A stretch of DNA of 64,000 bases from Phialophora verrucosa (Eukaryota > Ascomycota > Eurotiomycetes > Chaetothyriales > Herpotrichiellaceae): positions 992,001 through 1,056,000 of the forward strand of contig MSED01000001.1 of assembly GCA_002099365.1 (NCBI GenBank), written 5' to 3'. Of the stretch, positions 34,027 to 44,629 are shown one piece after another (the stretch's first letter is position 1; each line of letters starts with the position of its first letter). The translations under genes and the position numbers were made by a program. The notes beneath the pieces were generated by a model, which saw only the letters and a list, made by a program, of their open reading frames with translations, had not been told where the DNA came from and searched no databases.

Positions 34027-35297
34027 TCACCAAGCAGTGTATCCCCCGTCGACCAGCAAATCCGCGCCCGTGACGTACGCACTGGCCTCGGAGAGCAAGA
34101 AAATGATCGGCCCCCTGTAATCCGCCGGGTCGGACAGTCTCTTCAACATGCTCTCCTCTGTCCACATGCGCTCGAGGTGCCCCTGCCCTTCTCCTTCGCC
34201 GGATGCGAGCACCCCCGCCGTCATGGGTGTGCGGATCACGCCTGGACTGATGGAATTGACGCGGATCGGTGGGCCGCCGCCGTCCTGCTCGGGGTATCCC
34301 CATTCCGAGGCAAGGTTGCGCGTGAGCTGGTGGACCCCGGCCTTGGAGGCCGCGTATGCTGCGTTTGGTGTGCCCTGCCACGCCACGCCGCCGGTAGAGT
34401 TAGCTCGGTGCAGCCCAGCCCAGCGGAGTGAGAGTGAGAGTGAGAGTACGAGTGTGGACATACCTTGTTGACCACATATCCGCTCATGCTCGCAATCAAG
34501 ACAAAACTGGCAGATAGGCCGCCTCGGTTCCCGTTCTTCCGCACCAGCGTGGCGGCGGCTTGCGCGCAAACCAACGTCCCAATGAGATTGACTTCGACGA
34601 TGCGCTTCGCCTCGTCGATGGGGAAGCTGATCGAGGGCCCTACCCACCCGATTGCCGCGCAGTGGACCAGGCCGCGCAGGGGATACCGTGCGTTCGAGAC
34701 TGCCGCCTCAAACACCGAGGACGTGGATTCGAGGTTGGAGATATCGCATTGGTGGTATGTCAGGACAGTCCCGGTTTCGGTTGCTACTCTTTGGAGGTCT
34801 TTAAGTACCCCCAGCAAACAAGAGAGGTCAGTATCGGCGTCAGCGTCGCTGTGGAATGGGATCTGATATGTGCAAGCGGCCTCTTCCCGTCCACTGGGGA
34901 AGCCCGGGAGTGTTGTGTTGCGCTGAGGGGCGGTGCGTACCTTTGTGAGCAGAGCTTGCCGCCTCGTGGCGGTCCACGGCGATGACATCGGCGCCCGATT
35001 GCAGGATCGCTTTGACCACTGTGAGACCCATCCCGCCGGCGGCACCGGTCACTACGTAGAAATAGGGTGTAACGTGAGTGTCACTGCCACGGAGTTGGAT
35101 TGGAGTTGGAGAAGGATCAGGGAGAAGGAGAAGGAGCCAGCATGGGCTGTCGATTTCGATGATTCTCTCCTTGTTGTCCACGTACCGATAATGGTTCTGC
35201 GGTCGAGGGAAAAGAGGTCCCTGGCGTTGACCTCTGTTGGAGCCCCGGAGTGGTGGCCATTCGTGGCGGCCTCCCCCAAAGGTTCCGTCGCGATCAT
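34027..35297 (-). CDS. Short-chain dehydrogenase/reductase (classical SDR)
   Basis: Four exons, 35297-35186, 35051-34941, 34798-34464 and 34374-34027, give 301 aa. Splicing rebuilds the nucleotide-binding TGAAGGMG (39-46), and all junctions keep frame. Later motifs are present: NVRY-region counterpart with CAAIG, catalytic Ser in LIASMSGYV, and the YAASK pair (Tyr193, Lys197), followed by NSISPGVIRTPM. The C-terminal DGGYTAW is typical of NAD(P) sugar-alcohol or gluconate-type dehydrogenases. An N-terminal extension of about 35 residues precedes the Rossmann fold. It is divergent to the transaldolase gene with a 690-bp promoter. The third exon's acceptor (TTAAAG) is the least certain junction. 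Confidence 0.85.
34426..34447. repeat. GAGTGA short tandem repeat inside SDR intron 3
   Basis: About 3.7 copies of GAGTGA within the intron 34463-34375. Too short to be informative, but it explains the apparent Ser-His-Ser-His peptide in the unspliced minus frame. Confidence 0.8.
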
Positions 35298-35989
35298 GAT
35301 GTCGGGGAGACTGCAAGCCAGATCGATCAGATATTACGTCTCGGAGTGAAGTGATGGGTGGTGCTTATGAGGGTGTCAGCTTGAAAATATGTATAGAATA
35401 AAGTGTTCGTAATCTCCAGAGGCAGGAGGTTGCACGCATCGATCTGGCTATGCATTGTCGGGCCGGGGATCGAACATCATCGGTTTGGGAGACAGGTTCC
35501 CGGGGGCGAAGATCTATAGCCGGTAGATGGCCCGTTGAATTGTTCTTTGTCTGCTGCATCTGGCAGAGACGGAGCGGCGGGCCGCCGACGGGGGGTGGAA
35601 CCCCCTGCCTCCCCCGCTTGGAGGTGAAGACCGCCTTGGCGACCTCCCTGTATTCCAGATCCCAGTGCTTCCATGCGGTTGATCTCCACCACTCCAGAGG
35701 GCGGACATTTGCGGGAATTAAGAACGATAATGCCGCCGGTCGCTCGGGATGTCGGCTCCAGATCGAAAACGCAAGTTGGTCAAAGCGAGAATGAAAGACA
35801 AACGGTTCGCTCGCAAACGGAGACCGGGCCGTGCTTCAGGTCGCCCCATCTTTCGGCGGCCTTGCTCGGTCATTTGGGAGACGCAAAGAGATAAAACTCA
35901 TATGAGCGCTCTTGATCCAGCCCCTATTGTGGCGACCTGACCTGTGAATATCTCCTGCACCTTGTTTAGCGAACAGATATACTGGTCCA
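35298..35989. other. Shared divergent promoter, SDR / transaldolase
   Basis: 692 bp, GC-rich in its middle (about 35570-35620). No gene recognised. Confidence 0.55.
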
Positions 35990-37365
35990 ATGGCGGTACG
36001 ATCCCTTCTCGACCGCCTCGAGCAGCTTTGTAACGTGGATGTTGACGATGTCGACACCGAAGTCATCAAATCACTACCCTTCACGCCGCACAATCGTAGG
36101 TCCAACCCGAAGATTCTCCTGGCAGCTCTCAACTCACCAACATCAATCGGGCAGAGACTTCCAACCAGGCCATCATCACGAAGACGTTGCTGGCCCCGGA
36201 GAACAAGGCGCTTCTCGAAGGCCTTGTAGACAAATATGGCAAAGAAGGCTGGGAACGTGTCTATGACATGGCAGTATGTCAGCCACGCAAGAAGAGCGAC
36301 CCATATTCCAGTCTCCCACAATCTTACCTTGGCTTTCTCTAGGCCGTGACACTCTGCGCCAGAAACGTTCCCTACCTGTCAGGTCGGGTGCTCGTCCAGA
36401 CCTCCTTGCGATACGTTCATGATCGAGATGCAATTATTCGACATTGCCTTGCGTACGCAGCCGGCTTCGAACAAGCCGGCGTCTCACGAGATCGGTTCGC
36501 CATCAAATTGCCATTTTCGGGATCCGCTGCGTCGGCGGCCCTCGAGCTCAACGCACGAGGTATCCGCACGCTGGCAACGACGGTCTTCTCTCTTGAACAA
36601 GCTATTGCAGCCAGCCAGTCGAACTGCCTGTTCATCAGTCCATACTATAATGGTCGGTAGCACCACAAGGCCCCACACCTCCTCTTGCTGATTTTGGCCG
36701 CAGAAATTGCCGCGCACTTGGACCCGTCGTTGCGTCCCAAAGTTGAAGACCCAGCTCTCGAGGTATCGTTCCCGATCATCTCGACTAGAGAGATGAAGTG
36801 TGCTCATAGTTCTTGCAGCACCCTATGTCAGCCCGAGTGATACACATTCTCAAGACGTACGCGGAAGCATACGCGCAAACTGGCAAAGAGCAGCCGATCT
36901 TGGTCATCGCAAGGTGGGTCGGACACTCTGTTGACGAGGTTCCACGTGCTGATGCTTCGGCGCTGTGACAGTCACTTCAATACCGCCGAGATTCTTGCCA
37001 TGGCCGAGCTAGGTTGCCAACATGTGACCATACAAGCGCACAACCTCAAGAAGCTGATGGAGACGACTGACACGCTCCCACCAGTGGTCGGTACGAAGCC
37101 GAAACACCCATATGCTGAATTCGTCATCGCGAACCGCTTACAGACTTTGGCCACTCTGGATCCGCTTGCAGGGCCCGGATGGGATGGAGTTTTGGCGACA
37201 ATGGGCACGGATTTTGTGGCCGACGGCGGCGCCAAGCTGGACAGTTTCATCGAAGCGGATGCCGTCCTAAACAAGCGGTTCGGGGACGCTTGCAAGTTTT
37301 TCCTTGGGGCCGAAGAAGAAGCGAAGATGGCTATCGAAAGAGTTATCGCAGCAAAAGGTCTATGA
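35990..37365 (+). CDS. Divergent transaldolase-family protein
   Basis: Six exons, 35990-36095, 36155-36273, 36343-36652, 36704-36762, 36819-36913 and 36972-37365, give 360 aa. The frame is kept at all five junctions. The transaldolase TIM-barrel order is visible: an N-terminal DDVDTEVIKSL (equivalent to the D..DxxxI loop), the TSNQAII stretch in place of TTNP, a Schiff-base Lys at about 130 in FAIKLPFSG, then GIRTLATTVFSLEQAIAA and CLFISPYYNE. The usual yeast Lys motif is IKIAST, so the active-site surroundings differ. It may transfer a C3 dihydroxyacetone unit from an unusual ketose, or act as an aldolase. It lies between the SDR and the Zn2Cys6 regulator, which suggests a catabolic role apart from the housekeeping pentose-phosphate enzyme. 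Confidence 0.83.
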
Positions 37366-38083
37366 AGCCTGCGATTAAAGGATGGTGCCACAAGGATCCT
37401 CCACGCCCAGTATTTCAAGGCCAAGCATGATGCCTCCAGGCTCAGCCGAGCCGCAAGCGAAGGCATGCAAACGATCATGTTGATGAACAAAACGGTTGCA
37501 TTGGGCAAATCCTCCGACACTGCATAATCTCTAATGACAGCTGAATGATCGATACATAATCATTAGCGAAAGTGTCTGATGTCACTGCACAGTCGAACTT
37601 GGGAGCAGATATTATACGAACCTTTCCGGGCCATTGATAGTCGTTGCCGCTTCGATCAGTTTGCAAAAGAGGGTATATGGAGAGGACTGAACGGTCTGCC
37701 TTGAAGCAGACGAGAATAAGTGGGTGGCTGGAAGATCCTGTTTGCTTTTGCCCACATATCCACCTTTAGAATCCAAGCTCTTTGCGCTCCGAAGTTGCCG
37801 TATCGATACAATGGCCTGGAGTTGAAAAGTATTAAGGCGGTAGTTCGGCCAGATCCAGAGTGATTGCGATCTTGTCAGGTCTCCAATTTGAACAAGACCA
37901 AAAAATTAGTTTCGTGGCCGAGCCTGCTTTTCCAATACCACACTGAGGATCTGCGGATTTCATTGAACATGGTGGAAGGGCGATCCCACCAAGTACCCCG
38001 GCGATGAAACTGAGCGCTGAGGTGACGGATGTCTCCTTGTTCGCAACGGGAGTCGTGTTAAGACGTGCCGTCGCAGGGGGTGT
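37366..38083. other. Intergenic between converging transaldolase and regulator genes
   Basis: 718 bp of 3' flanking sequence for both genes. No supported gene. Confidence 0.6.
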
Positions 38084-40271
38084 CTAGGGCGTAACTCGAA
38101 TGTTCACTGGCTGGCCCCGTTCACCACGGTGGCTCCGCAAGCGTTGCTTTCTGTGCACAGAGCTTATAATTTCTAGGCCGCACTCGATACCCGAACCTGG
38201 GGTGGCCCATGGCTTCAGAAGCGCAACAGCAGTCTCCAGCAATTCTAAGGTGTCTTCGACCAGATCGGCAAGTGCGGGCGTCTGAGCAGCAAGTGCCAGG
38301 ATGAGGGCATATACCACCACGCTTGACAGAAGGATACTGATCAGTGAATGATAGCCTTGCGATTTGAAAGAATGTGCAAATGAATAGCACTCACCACTGC
38401 GATGTACTGAAAGTGTATGGCGTCCTTTCCGAGAGGACATACCCAGCAGTGAGGATAAATATCCGACATGCAGAAAGACACAGCCGGCAACGTTCAAGAA
38501 CCGCCGTTGGCACACCAGCTTCTTGGTCTGCGGCTCGTGATGTCACGTAAATCACAAATGGTCTATAGATGTTGTGTCTGGCAGACCAATATCGGAGACG
38601 CAAAACACAGGCTTGTGCACTTCCTCTGGAGGTGCCTGAAAGATCCGGTTTAATGGCCGTTGGCAGCGACTCGTACCATGTTATGAGCTGCCGATCGAGT
38701 TCTTCGCACACTCTCAGTAGTGACGCATCGGGGTTGGCTAGAAGCGAGCCAGATGAGCCTTGCGACCGACCCACATACAGGGAAATGCCATCGGTGAAAT
38801 AGATGGTGTTGTGGACGCGGTTGGACAAAGACCTGGCTGATATGTCGGCCAGCGAGTATAAGCTTTCCGACGCCGTGGCGTTGCTGTAGGTCGGAAAGGG
38901 CATCCGGTCAACCAGTAGTTCAATGCCACTTCTAGGCTGATGGAACTCGGCCAGGATATCACTAAATTGCTCAATCATCAGTGTTCGGCCCTTAGTCGTC
39001 ATTCTGGATCCAACGAGCGCACCATTCAATCAAGAAACATGTCCAGCCGACTCTGATGACACTCTCATGGGTCTTTTGGGACAAGTGCTCCTTGCGCCTG
39101 AGAATTTCGGTCAGATTGTACATCGCAGCGCAGTGGTGGAGCGGCCAAACCAACATTTGCTGAACGCTTGTTGAAGCCATGTGTACAAGTCTCCAGGCCA
39201 TCAATGGCTCAGTAACGTAGCAGAAATAAAGGGCGCAGAGGACGAGGGCTTGGGAAAGAACAAGGTCTCCGCTGAAAGTTGCAGCCCAAGAGGGGAACAA
39301 TATTCGAAGAGCTTGTTTGATTAGTTCGTCACCCGAATATTGGACTTTGGTTGGGTCAATCGGGTCCGATGATGTGATGCCCAATGCAAAGATAGCCAGG
39401 AACAATGCAGAGCATGAATTGTCCGAGAGACCCTCGCTCATTGTTTTGTCATACTGTGACCTCAACTCCTCCCACTCAAAAATAGGCCGGTATAGATGGA
39501 CCGTCGACAGGTACCGTTCCAAGCAATCATCTGCGACGGATTTTTCTATGTTGCGCCAGTTCTGGTCGGCCTCGCCATGTGCCGCAAGGAGGCGCTGCAA
39601 CGACCACGTCCTTGGTCGATTCTCCTCGACTAGGAAAACAAATTCCTCAGGGAAGTCACCCACCAGACTGCGCATCTGAGGAAGCGTAAGAAGACTGCTC
39701 AAGCTCGTTTGGTGACCCAAGGGAATGGTCAGAGGGGGTACTTCATGATTCGCATGGCTGGTGTCGCCGTCCATTGTGTGGCTCACAATATCGGTAAAGT
39801 GCTCTAGATTGGCGTCTTGCTGCTGAGGCTCACGTGCATTTCCGCGGGACACGCCCTCACGATTGGTAACAGTTGGGGTCGGCGATGGATGCTGGAGGGG
39901 ATCGAGCGTATGACGAGCTGAAGAGGCAATGGCTATCGAATGTTGCCGCAATACATCCTCGATCGTGTCCAGTCGCCGTAGATGTTCTTCAGAAATGTCA
40001 TGCCTGCAACTTCTGTCAAAGTTCAGCATGTTGATGGTCTAGCGACTCAAGGTCTTACTTTGGTGACGGCACGTCTTGATATTCACAATTCAGACCTCTC
40101 TCGCGGCAAGTTCTGCACATGGGAATCTGTCCGTCACACCGTCTTTTTCTGCATACCAAGTCAGCGTCAAGGACTCCATTATAGTAGCACATCGGTCCAT
40201 GTGTTTGGATTCAAGTACCGGTATCGGCAGTATGTGCATGCCATATTTCTCCGCTTCGGACCAGCACTCAT
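38084..40271 (-). CDS. Zn2Cys6 fungal transcription factor
   Basis: Five exons, 40271-40219, 40148-40059, 40003-39023, 38961-38395 and 38336-38084, give 647 aa. The zinc cluster is split by intron 1; after splicing it reads C-X2-C-X6-C-X6-C-X2-C-X6-C (Cys12, 15, 22, 29, 32, 39; core CTYCRYRKRRCDG). A short coiled coil (EEHLRRLDTIEDVLRQH) follows as a dimer element. Next come a Ser/Pro/Gln-rich linker and the fungal_trans middle-homology region (about 200-480), including WTCFLIECDILAEFHQPR across intron 3. For intron 2 an alternative acceptor 9 bases earlier adds three residues. It is the only regulator in the 26-46 kb run and is divergent to the second SDR, so local control is likely but unproven. 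Confidence 0.9.
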
Positions 40272-42127
40272 ATTGTTGTCTTCTGAAGTACGGCTAGTAA
40301 GCCGCACATACGCAGGACGAACGGGTTTCCAGCGACACCAGTATCATTGCTGAAGCATCAATGCTGAAGGTGACAATGTTGGCGAGAAGACACTGAACAT
40401 CAGCGCGCTCTTCGACACGCACTTCGACTAAGTACTCTGTAGGTAACAATAGTTTGCAAGATTGCTCATTAGGTGCAGGTCAATCAGCCACTGGGGCACG
40501 CGGGGGCCCCAAGAGCCACTACCAGCACTTCGGCTAGCGCAGTCCTTAGTCATTGGAGAGGCTTAACCCGGCACGTGCCCGGATTGAAAGCGAGCGATCT
40601 TTTTCAGGTCTTCATCTTCACGCTTCTGATGCCACTCGCGTTGGGCTGTGATCGCGCGTCCACGGATAAATAAGGCACCGTGCTCCTCCCTTCCCTCCCT
40701 AACTCACTCCCGGGGGACATTGAGTGCACAAATGATTCGAGAGAAGCTATGCTATGCTACGCAGACTGTTTCGCAAATCAGAGCAGCGGCAGAACTCCAC
40801 CAGCAATGGTGTTGTCGGCTTTCATCAGCAGTTCGGGCGTCGATTCACCATGCATGACTTACCTGTTCAGTGTCAGAGGTTTCGGCATCCGTGACTGATG
40901 CCGTTCTGGCTACTTGGCTCGGAATATACACCATTGATCCAGGTTGAATCGCCAAGACGAATCCTGCTAAGTAACCTCCGCTGACCTGTTGCATCAGAGA
41001 TTAACCAGAAAATTCGCGCAAGCTGACTCTGTATAGGCCGGCAATGAGGCTTCTTCGTGTCGAGGATCCATTCGGGAGCAGTTCGACAAGCTAGCGAATT
41101 TCGAGGACTCATAACATCTCCCGCATTTTGGCACGGCACTTATTAGCCCTTGCACATTAAGCCTCCGTAATTGCGCCCTGTTATTGCGCCGGTTGTATCG
41201 CTAGATTGGGCCACCATGGATGCCATGGGGTACTCACAAAACCATGCCCGCCATCTCCCCTCCCAGTGCTGGAACATGGTTGGCCTTGAGATCGTCCGCC
41301 GGAAAGAACAAGAGTTTTCGGAGGTCAGGAACATAAGGCGGAATACCATGGTGGTACCTGCTTCCAGCCATAGCGCGTGGCTATGTACGCCCGGGCAAGT
41401 CATCGAGCACCATATTTCGATGGCAACGTACCTAGCTGCTTCCAGAAGAGCAGGAGCTAGATTTGATTTGAGCTCGAGGTGAGCACGGGGAGATTTGGGT
41501 CGCGCTGAAGCCGAGTCCTGTTTCGTGCGCGAGTTGTCAGCAAGCGACTGCGACCAAACATAAATTCAAGGAAGAGAGCAGTGAAGTCCCAAGGAAAACG
41601 CCTTACTACTGTATATTCTTGAGTCCATCACCAGTGCCCCGTATCCAGCTCCAAAAAGTGTTTGTGATACGAAGGGTTCCCTAAGCCGCTGACTAATTGG
41701 TGCCTTACCAAGTTTAGTGCGATCGCGTGAACTCGCTTATTCACCAATCGAGCTCCGACAGCTGCGGGGTGAACAAATTGTCGGAGAACATGCACATCAC
41801 CGAAACTCGCTGAGCTCGCCATTCGTGAGCCTCGCGCATGGGATTAGTTATCGGGCCTTGCAGAAAGTATTTGTAAACTGCGAGCACATCATCGCGGGGT
41901 TGAGCGATCTCAAGAGAAATATAAGCCTTCAACTGCAAGTCAAGTATATAGGTCATTCGTTGACCTCCGTCTCTCCTCGGTCGCCGACTTGACAGGTACT
42001 TGTGACAGAGCGAATTTCCATTGTCCCTGCTTTCATTCTCTTCCTTCAACTTTGCATGACACCTAGTGCCTCGCAAACCACTCACAACAGGCTCAGCAGT
42101 GAGGCCCACAGATTTAATTGGCCCACA
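40272..42127. other. 1.9-kb divergent promoter, regulator / SDR
   Basis: Separates the Zn2Cys6 gene (minus) from the second SDR (plus). Opposed open frames at 41143-41482 overlap each other and show no family motif. No gene supported. Confidence 0.5.
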
Positions 42128-42994
42128 ATGTCGTCGCAAAAGGCTTGGGCGGTTATCGCAGGTGTCGGTCCTGGCACGTAAGTCTCCACGTTATTCAACG
42201 CTCTCAAGTGAATACTGACACCATCAAAGGGGCGCGTCTGTTGCTCGTCGATTTGCTAAACACTACGCTGTGGCCCTCCTAGCTAGAAAGCCGGAGAATT
42301 TCGAACCCCTTGCGAACGAGATAAACGCTGCGGGCGGCAAGGCGATTGGCATCAGCACCGATGCCTCCGACAGCAAGAGTGTGAAGGCTGCATTTGAACA
42401 GCTGCAGAAAGAATTTGGCGGAGCTCCGCTAGCTGCTGCGATATATAACGTCGGAGGCAGATTTGTCAGGAAGCCTTTCCTCGAGCTGACAGAAGAAGAA
42501 TTCGAAAGTGGATGGGAAGCCAATGGGTAGGTTGAGAAGGCTGCCGAGCCAAAGAGCCAAGGTATCCGGCGTGGACATTTGTGCTGACTTGTGAACTACT
42601 CGATAGACGAGGGGCATTCCTCTTCTCGAGAGAAGTCCTGCCACTCCTTCTGAAGAATACTGATGCCGAACACCCACCAACTCTGATCTTCACGTCCGCC
42701 ACTGCGGCCATGAAGGGCTCTGCCAACTGCGCATCTTTTGCTACCGGCAAGTTCGCAATGAGGGCTTTGGCACAATCCTTAGCAAGGGAGTTTGGTCCGA
42801 AGGGCATCCACGTGAACCATGCCATCATCGATGGAGTTATTGATATTGAGAGGACCGCCCACTACAAGTTCGATCATCCGGAGGCCAAGATCAAGCCCGA
42901 TGCCATTGCCGACGCTTACTGGTATTTGCACACCCAGCCGCGGACTTGCTTTACCAACGAGATCGATATAAGACCAGCAGTCGAGAAGTGGTAA
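42128..42994 (+). CDS. SDR-family protein with Phe replacing the catalytic Tyr
   Basis: Three exons, 42128-42177, 42230-42526 and 42607-42994, give 244 aa. The cofactor loop is complete after splicing (AGVGPGTGASVARRFA, residues 11-26), and LLARKPEN follows beta-2. The active-site region reads TSATAAMKGSANCASFATGK: Ser146 is present, but the usual Tyr of YxxxK is Phe160, with Lys164 kept. A Phe in this place is seen in a recognised subgroup of bacterial and fungal SDRs of the same length, so it is probably real, not decay. The reaction cannot be inferred; without the Tyr, classical hydride chemistry would need another acid/base. It lies divergent to the Zn2Cys6 gene and tandem to the MIP channel. 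Confidence 0.85.
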
Positions 42995-44629
42995 GGGAGA
43001 TCCGGAGAAGGGCCACGGTAGCAATCCTCCTGGGGTGCACGACTTCAATCTGGCCGGTGGGAGGGTTGGTGGTCTGTACCGCACTCGTACCTATGCTGAG
43101 CTGTGGCTCCTTCCATCAGGTCAATGTCGGACGTCGGATGCCGGAATACTGGCAAACCGCTGTATTCTCTTCCTGGAGGCATTCATTGTTGAACACAGCC
43201 AATAGTGCACTGATCACCTACTTTACACTGTCTCGGTCCCGATGCGATGAAAAGATTATTTATATCACCACCAGAACAGCGCACGTCATTGCTGCCGCAA
43301 CAACTTCGAAGGGGCGTTCCATTGCCTTAGCGGAGTCTGCTTACTTCCCTCTTTGTGTGTGCTTTCCTTCATGGAATAGCCTGAACATTTCAGCTCGTCC
43401 ACGCCACATGCATTTCTTCGTTTCCGTGATAGTGTCGTCCCCGAAGTGTGGCCTGACAAATGTTTCTGCCAAAGCAATAGGCATAGCATCGGAAGCCTCG
43501 GTGTTGCGCCATAGCACGGACACGGCCGGAGAAGAGCCGTAATGCAGGGGCGAATCGGCCGAGGCGCATCTCAGCAGTCTCGGTGCGATTGAAAACCGTC
43601 GAACGACAATTCGAAGTGACCATATGCTGAATATAGCGGGTCGAGCGGCACGTCCGTATTCAATCACACGCCGCAGAATGATGTCTACTCCACATGGGGA
43701 CCCCGGCGGACTGATTCTTGCCTGTTTATCTCCGCCTCCACCGGTATCCAACCCTTGAACTGGAGCGCTCGGCCTCGCACATTTTCACACCACCAGCGAA
43801 CCATGACGCATCACCAACTCTTTCCGCCGAGGCTCTGCGCCACGTTCCAGCGCTGTGATTCACCGGCAGCTCGTCCAGCGGAATCGCAACAGGGTTGCCG
43901 GACCACACCCAACAATAGTGCTCCGCAGACTGCATTGACCTTCCTGTTTGTGTTCTAGTCGAGGAAATTGCTGCCCGCCTGCTTCGAGTCGTCGTCCCAG
44001 CACCGCAGTGCATCTTCCAAAAACGATTTCCGCCCCGGGATGGTGATTCGCTCGTCTCGCAATGTGGCAAGGCTTGCGAAGCTTGTGTCTGGGTCAAGCA
44101 CTACGCTATCATGCACTTCGGCAAGCCAGTGCACACTTGCCGTATCGCCTGTAACGCTTCATAATGACGTCCGAGGACCTGCTCCTGACGACGACGGCCT
44201 GGCACCACTGGATGCGACCGGCGACTGATGGGTCCCTGGTAGGACGCGTCGTCATTGCATGAGACGTGCACTGGTGCATAATTGCATCCATTCACTGGTG
44301 GACCTGTGCCTTTAACCGACGTGACGACGAGCGCACACATTCGCGCGCCACCGGTCCGTTCAGGATGATCAATACCTAGGTAGGTGGTTACGAATCAAAA
44401 ACTTTGCGGAAACTGGATATGGCCATGCTCCGAGGTCGAGGTCATGGCCTGTGGTCGTACATCAAGGGGACCTTCACCCCAGATTCTACGATATATATTT
44501 CGTGATTACTCTTCCGCCTCGTTTCCCCAGATTTGCCCTCTTCCCCAGGTCGCTACAACCCAGCAACCCCGGATTGGTGAATATTAATCAAGGACGATCC
44601 GCAGCAAAAGAACACACCGTGAAAGCAGC
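42995..44629. other. 1.6-kb intergenic region, SDR / MIP channel
   Basis: Contains opposed open frames (for example minus 43341-43751 and 43726-44097) with no coherent domain. One stretch, minus 43581-43390, begins MRLGRFAPALRLFSGRVRA, which resembles a mitochondrial presequence, but no continuation could be found. Pyrimidine-rich near 44510-44560, just before the MIP gene. Confidence 0.45.
44493..44500 (+). promoter_or_regulatory. TATA-like sequence upstream of MIP channel
   Basis: TATATATT about 130 bp upstream of the ATG at 44630, followed by a pyrimidine-rich stretch. Position and sequence are compatible with a core promoter; no other support. Confidence 0.3.

Noticed and set aside
41143..41482. 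Opposed frames in the regulator/SDR promoter
   Set aside because: Both strands open over the same bases, no recognisable family, no splice partners.
43286..43751. Minus frames with a presequence-like start
   Set aside because: MRLGRFAPALRLF looks mitochondrial, but no continuation or domain could be assembled.
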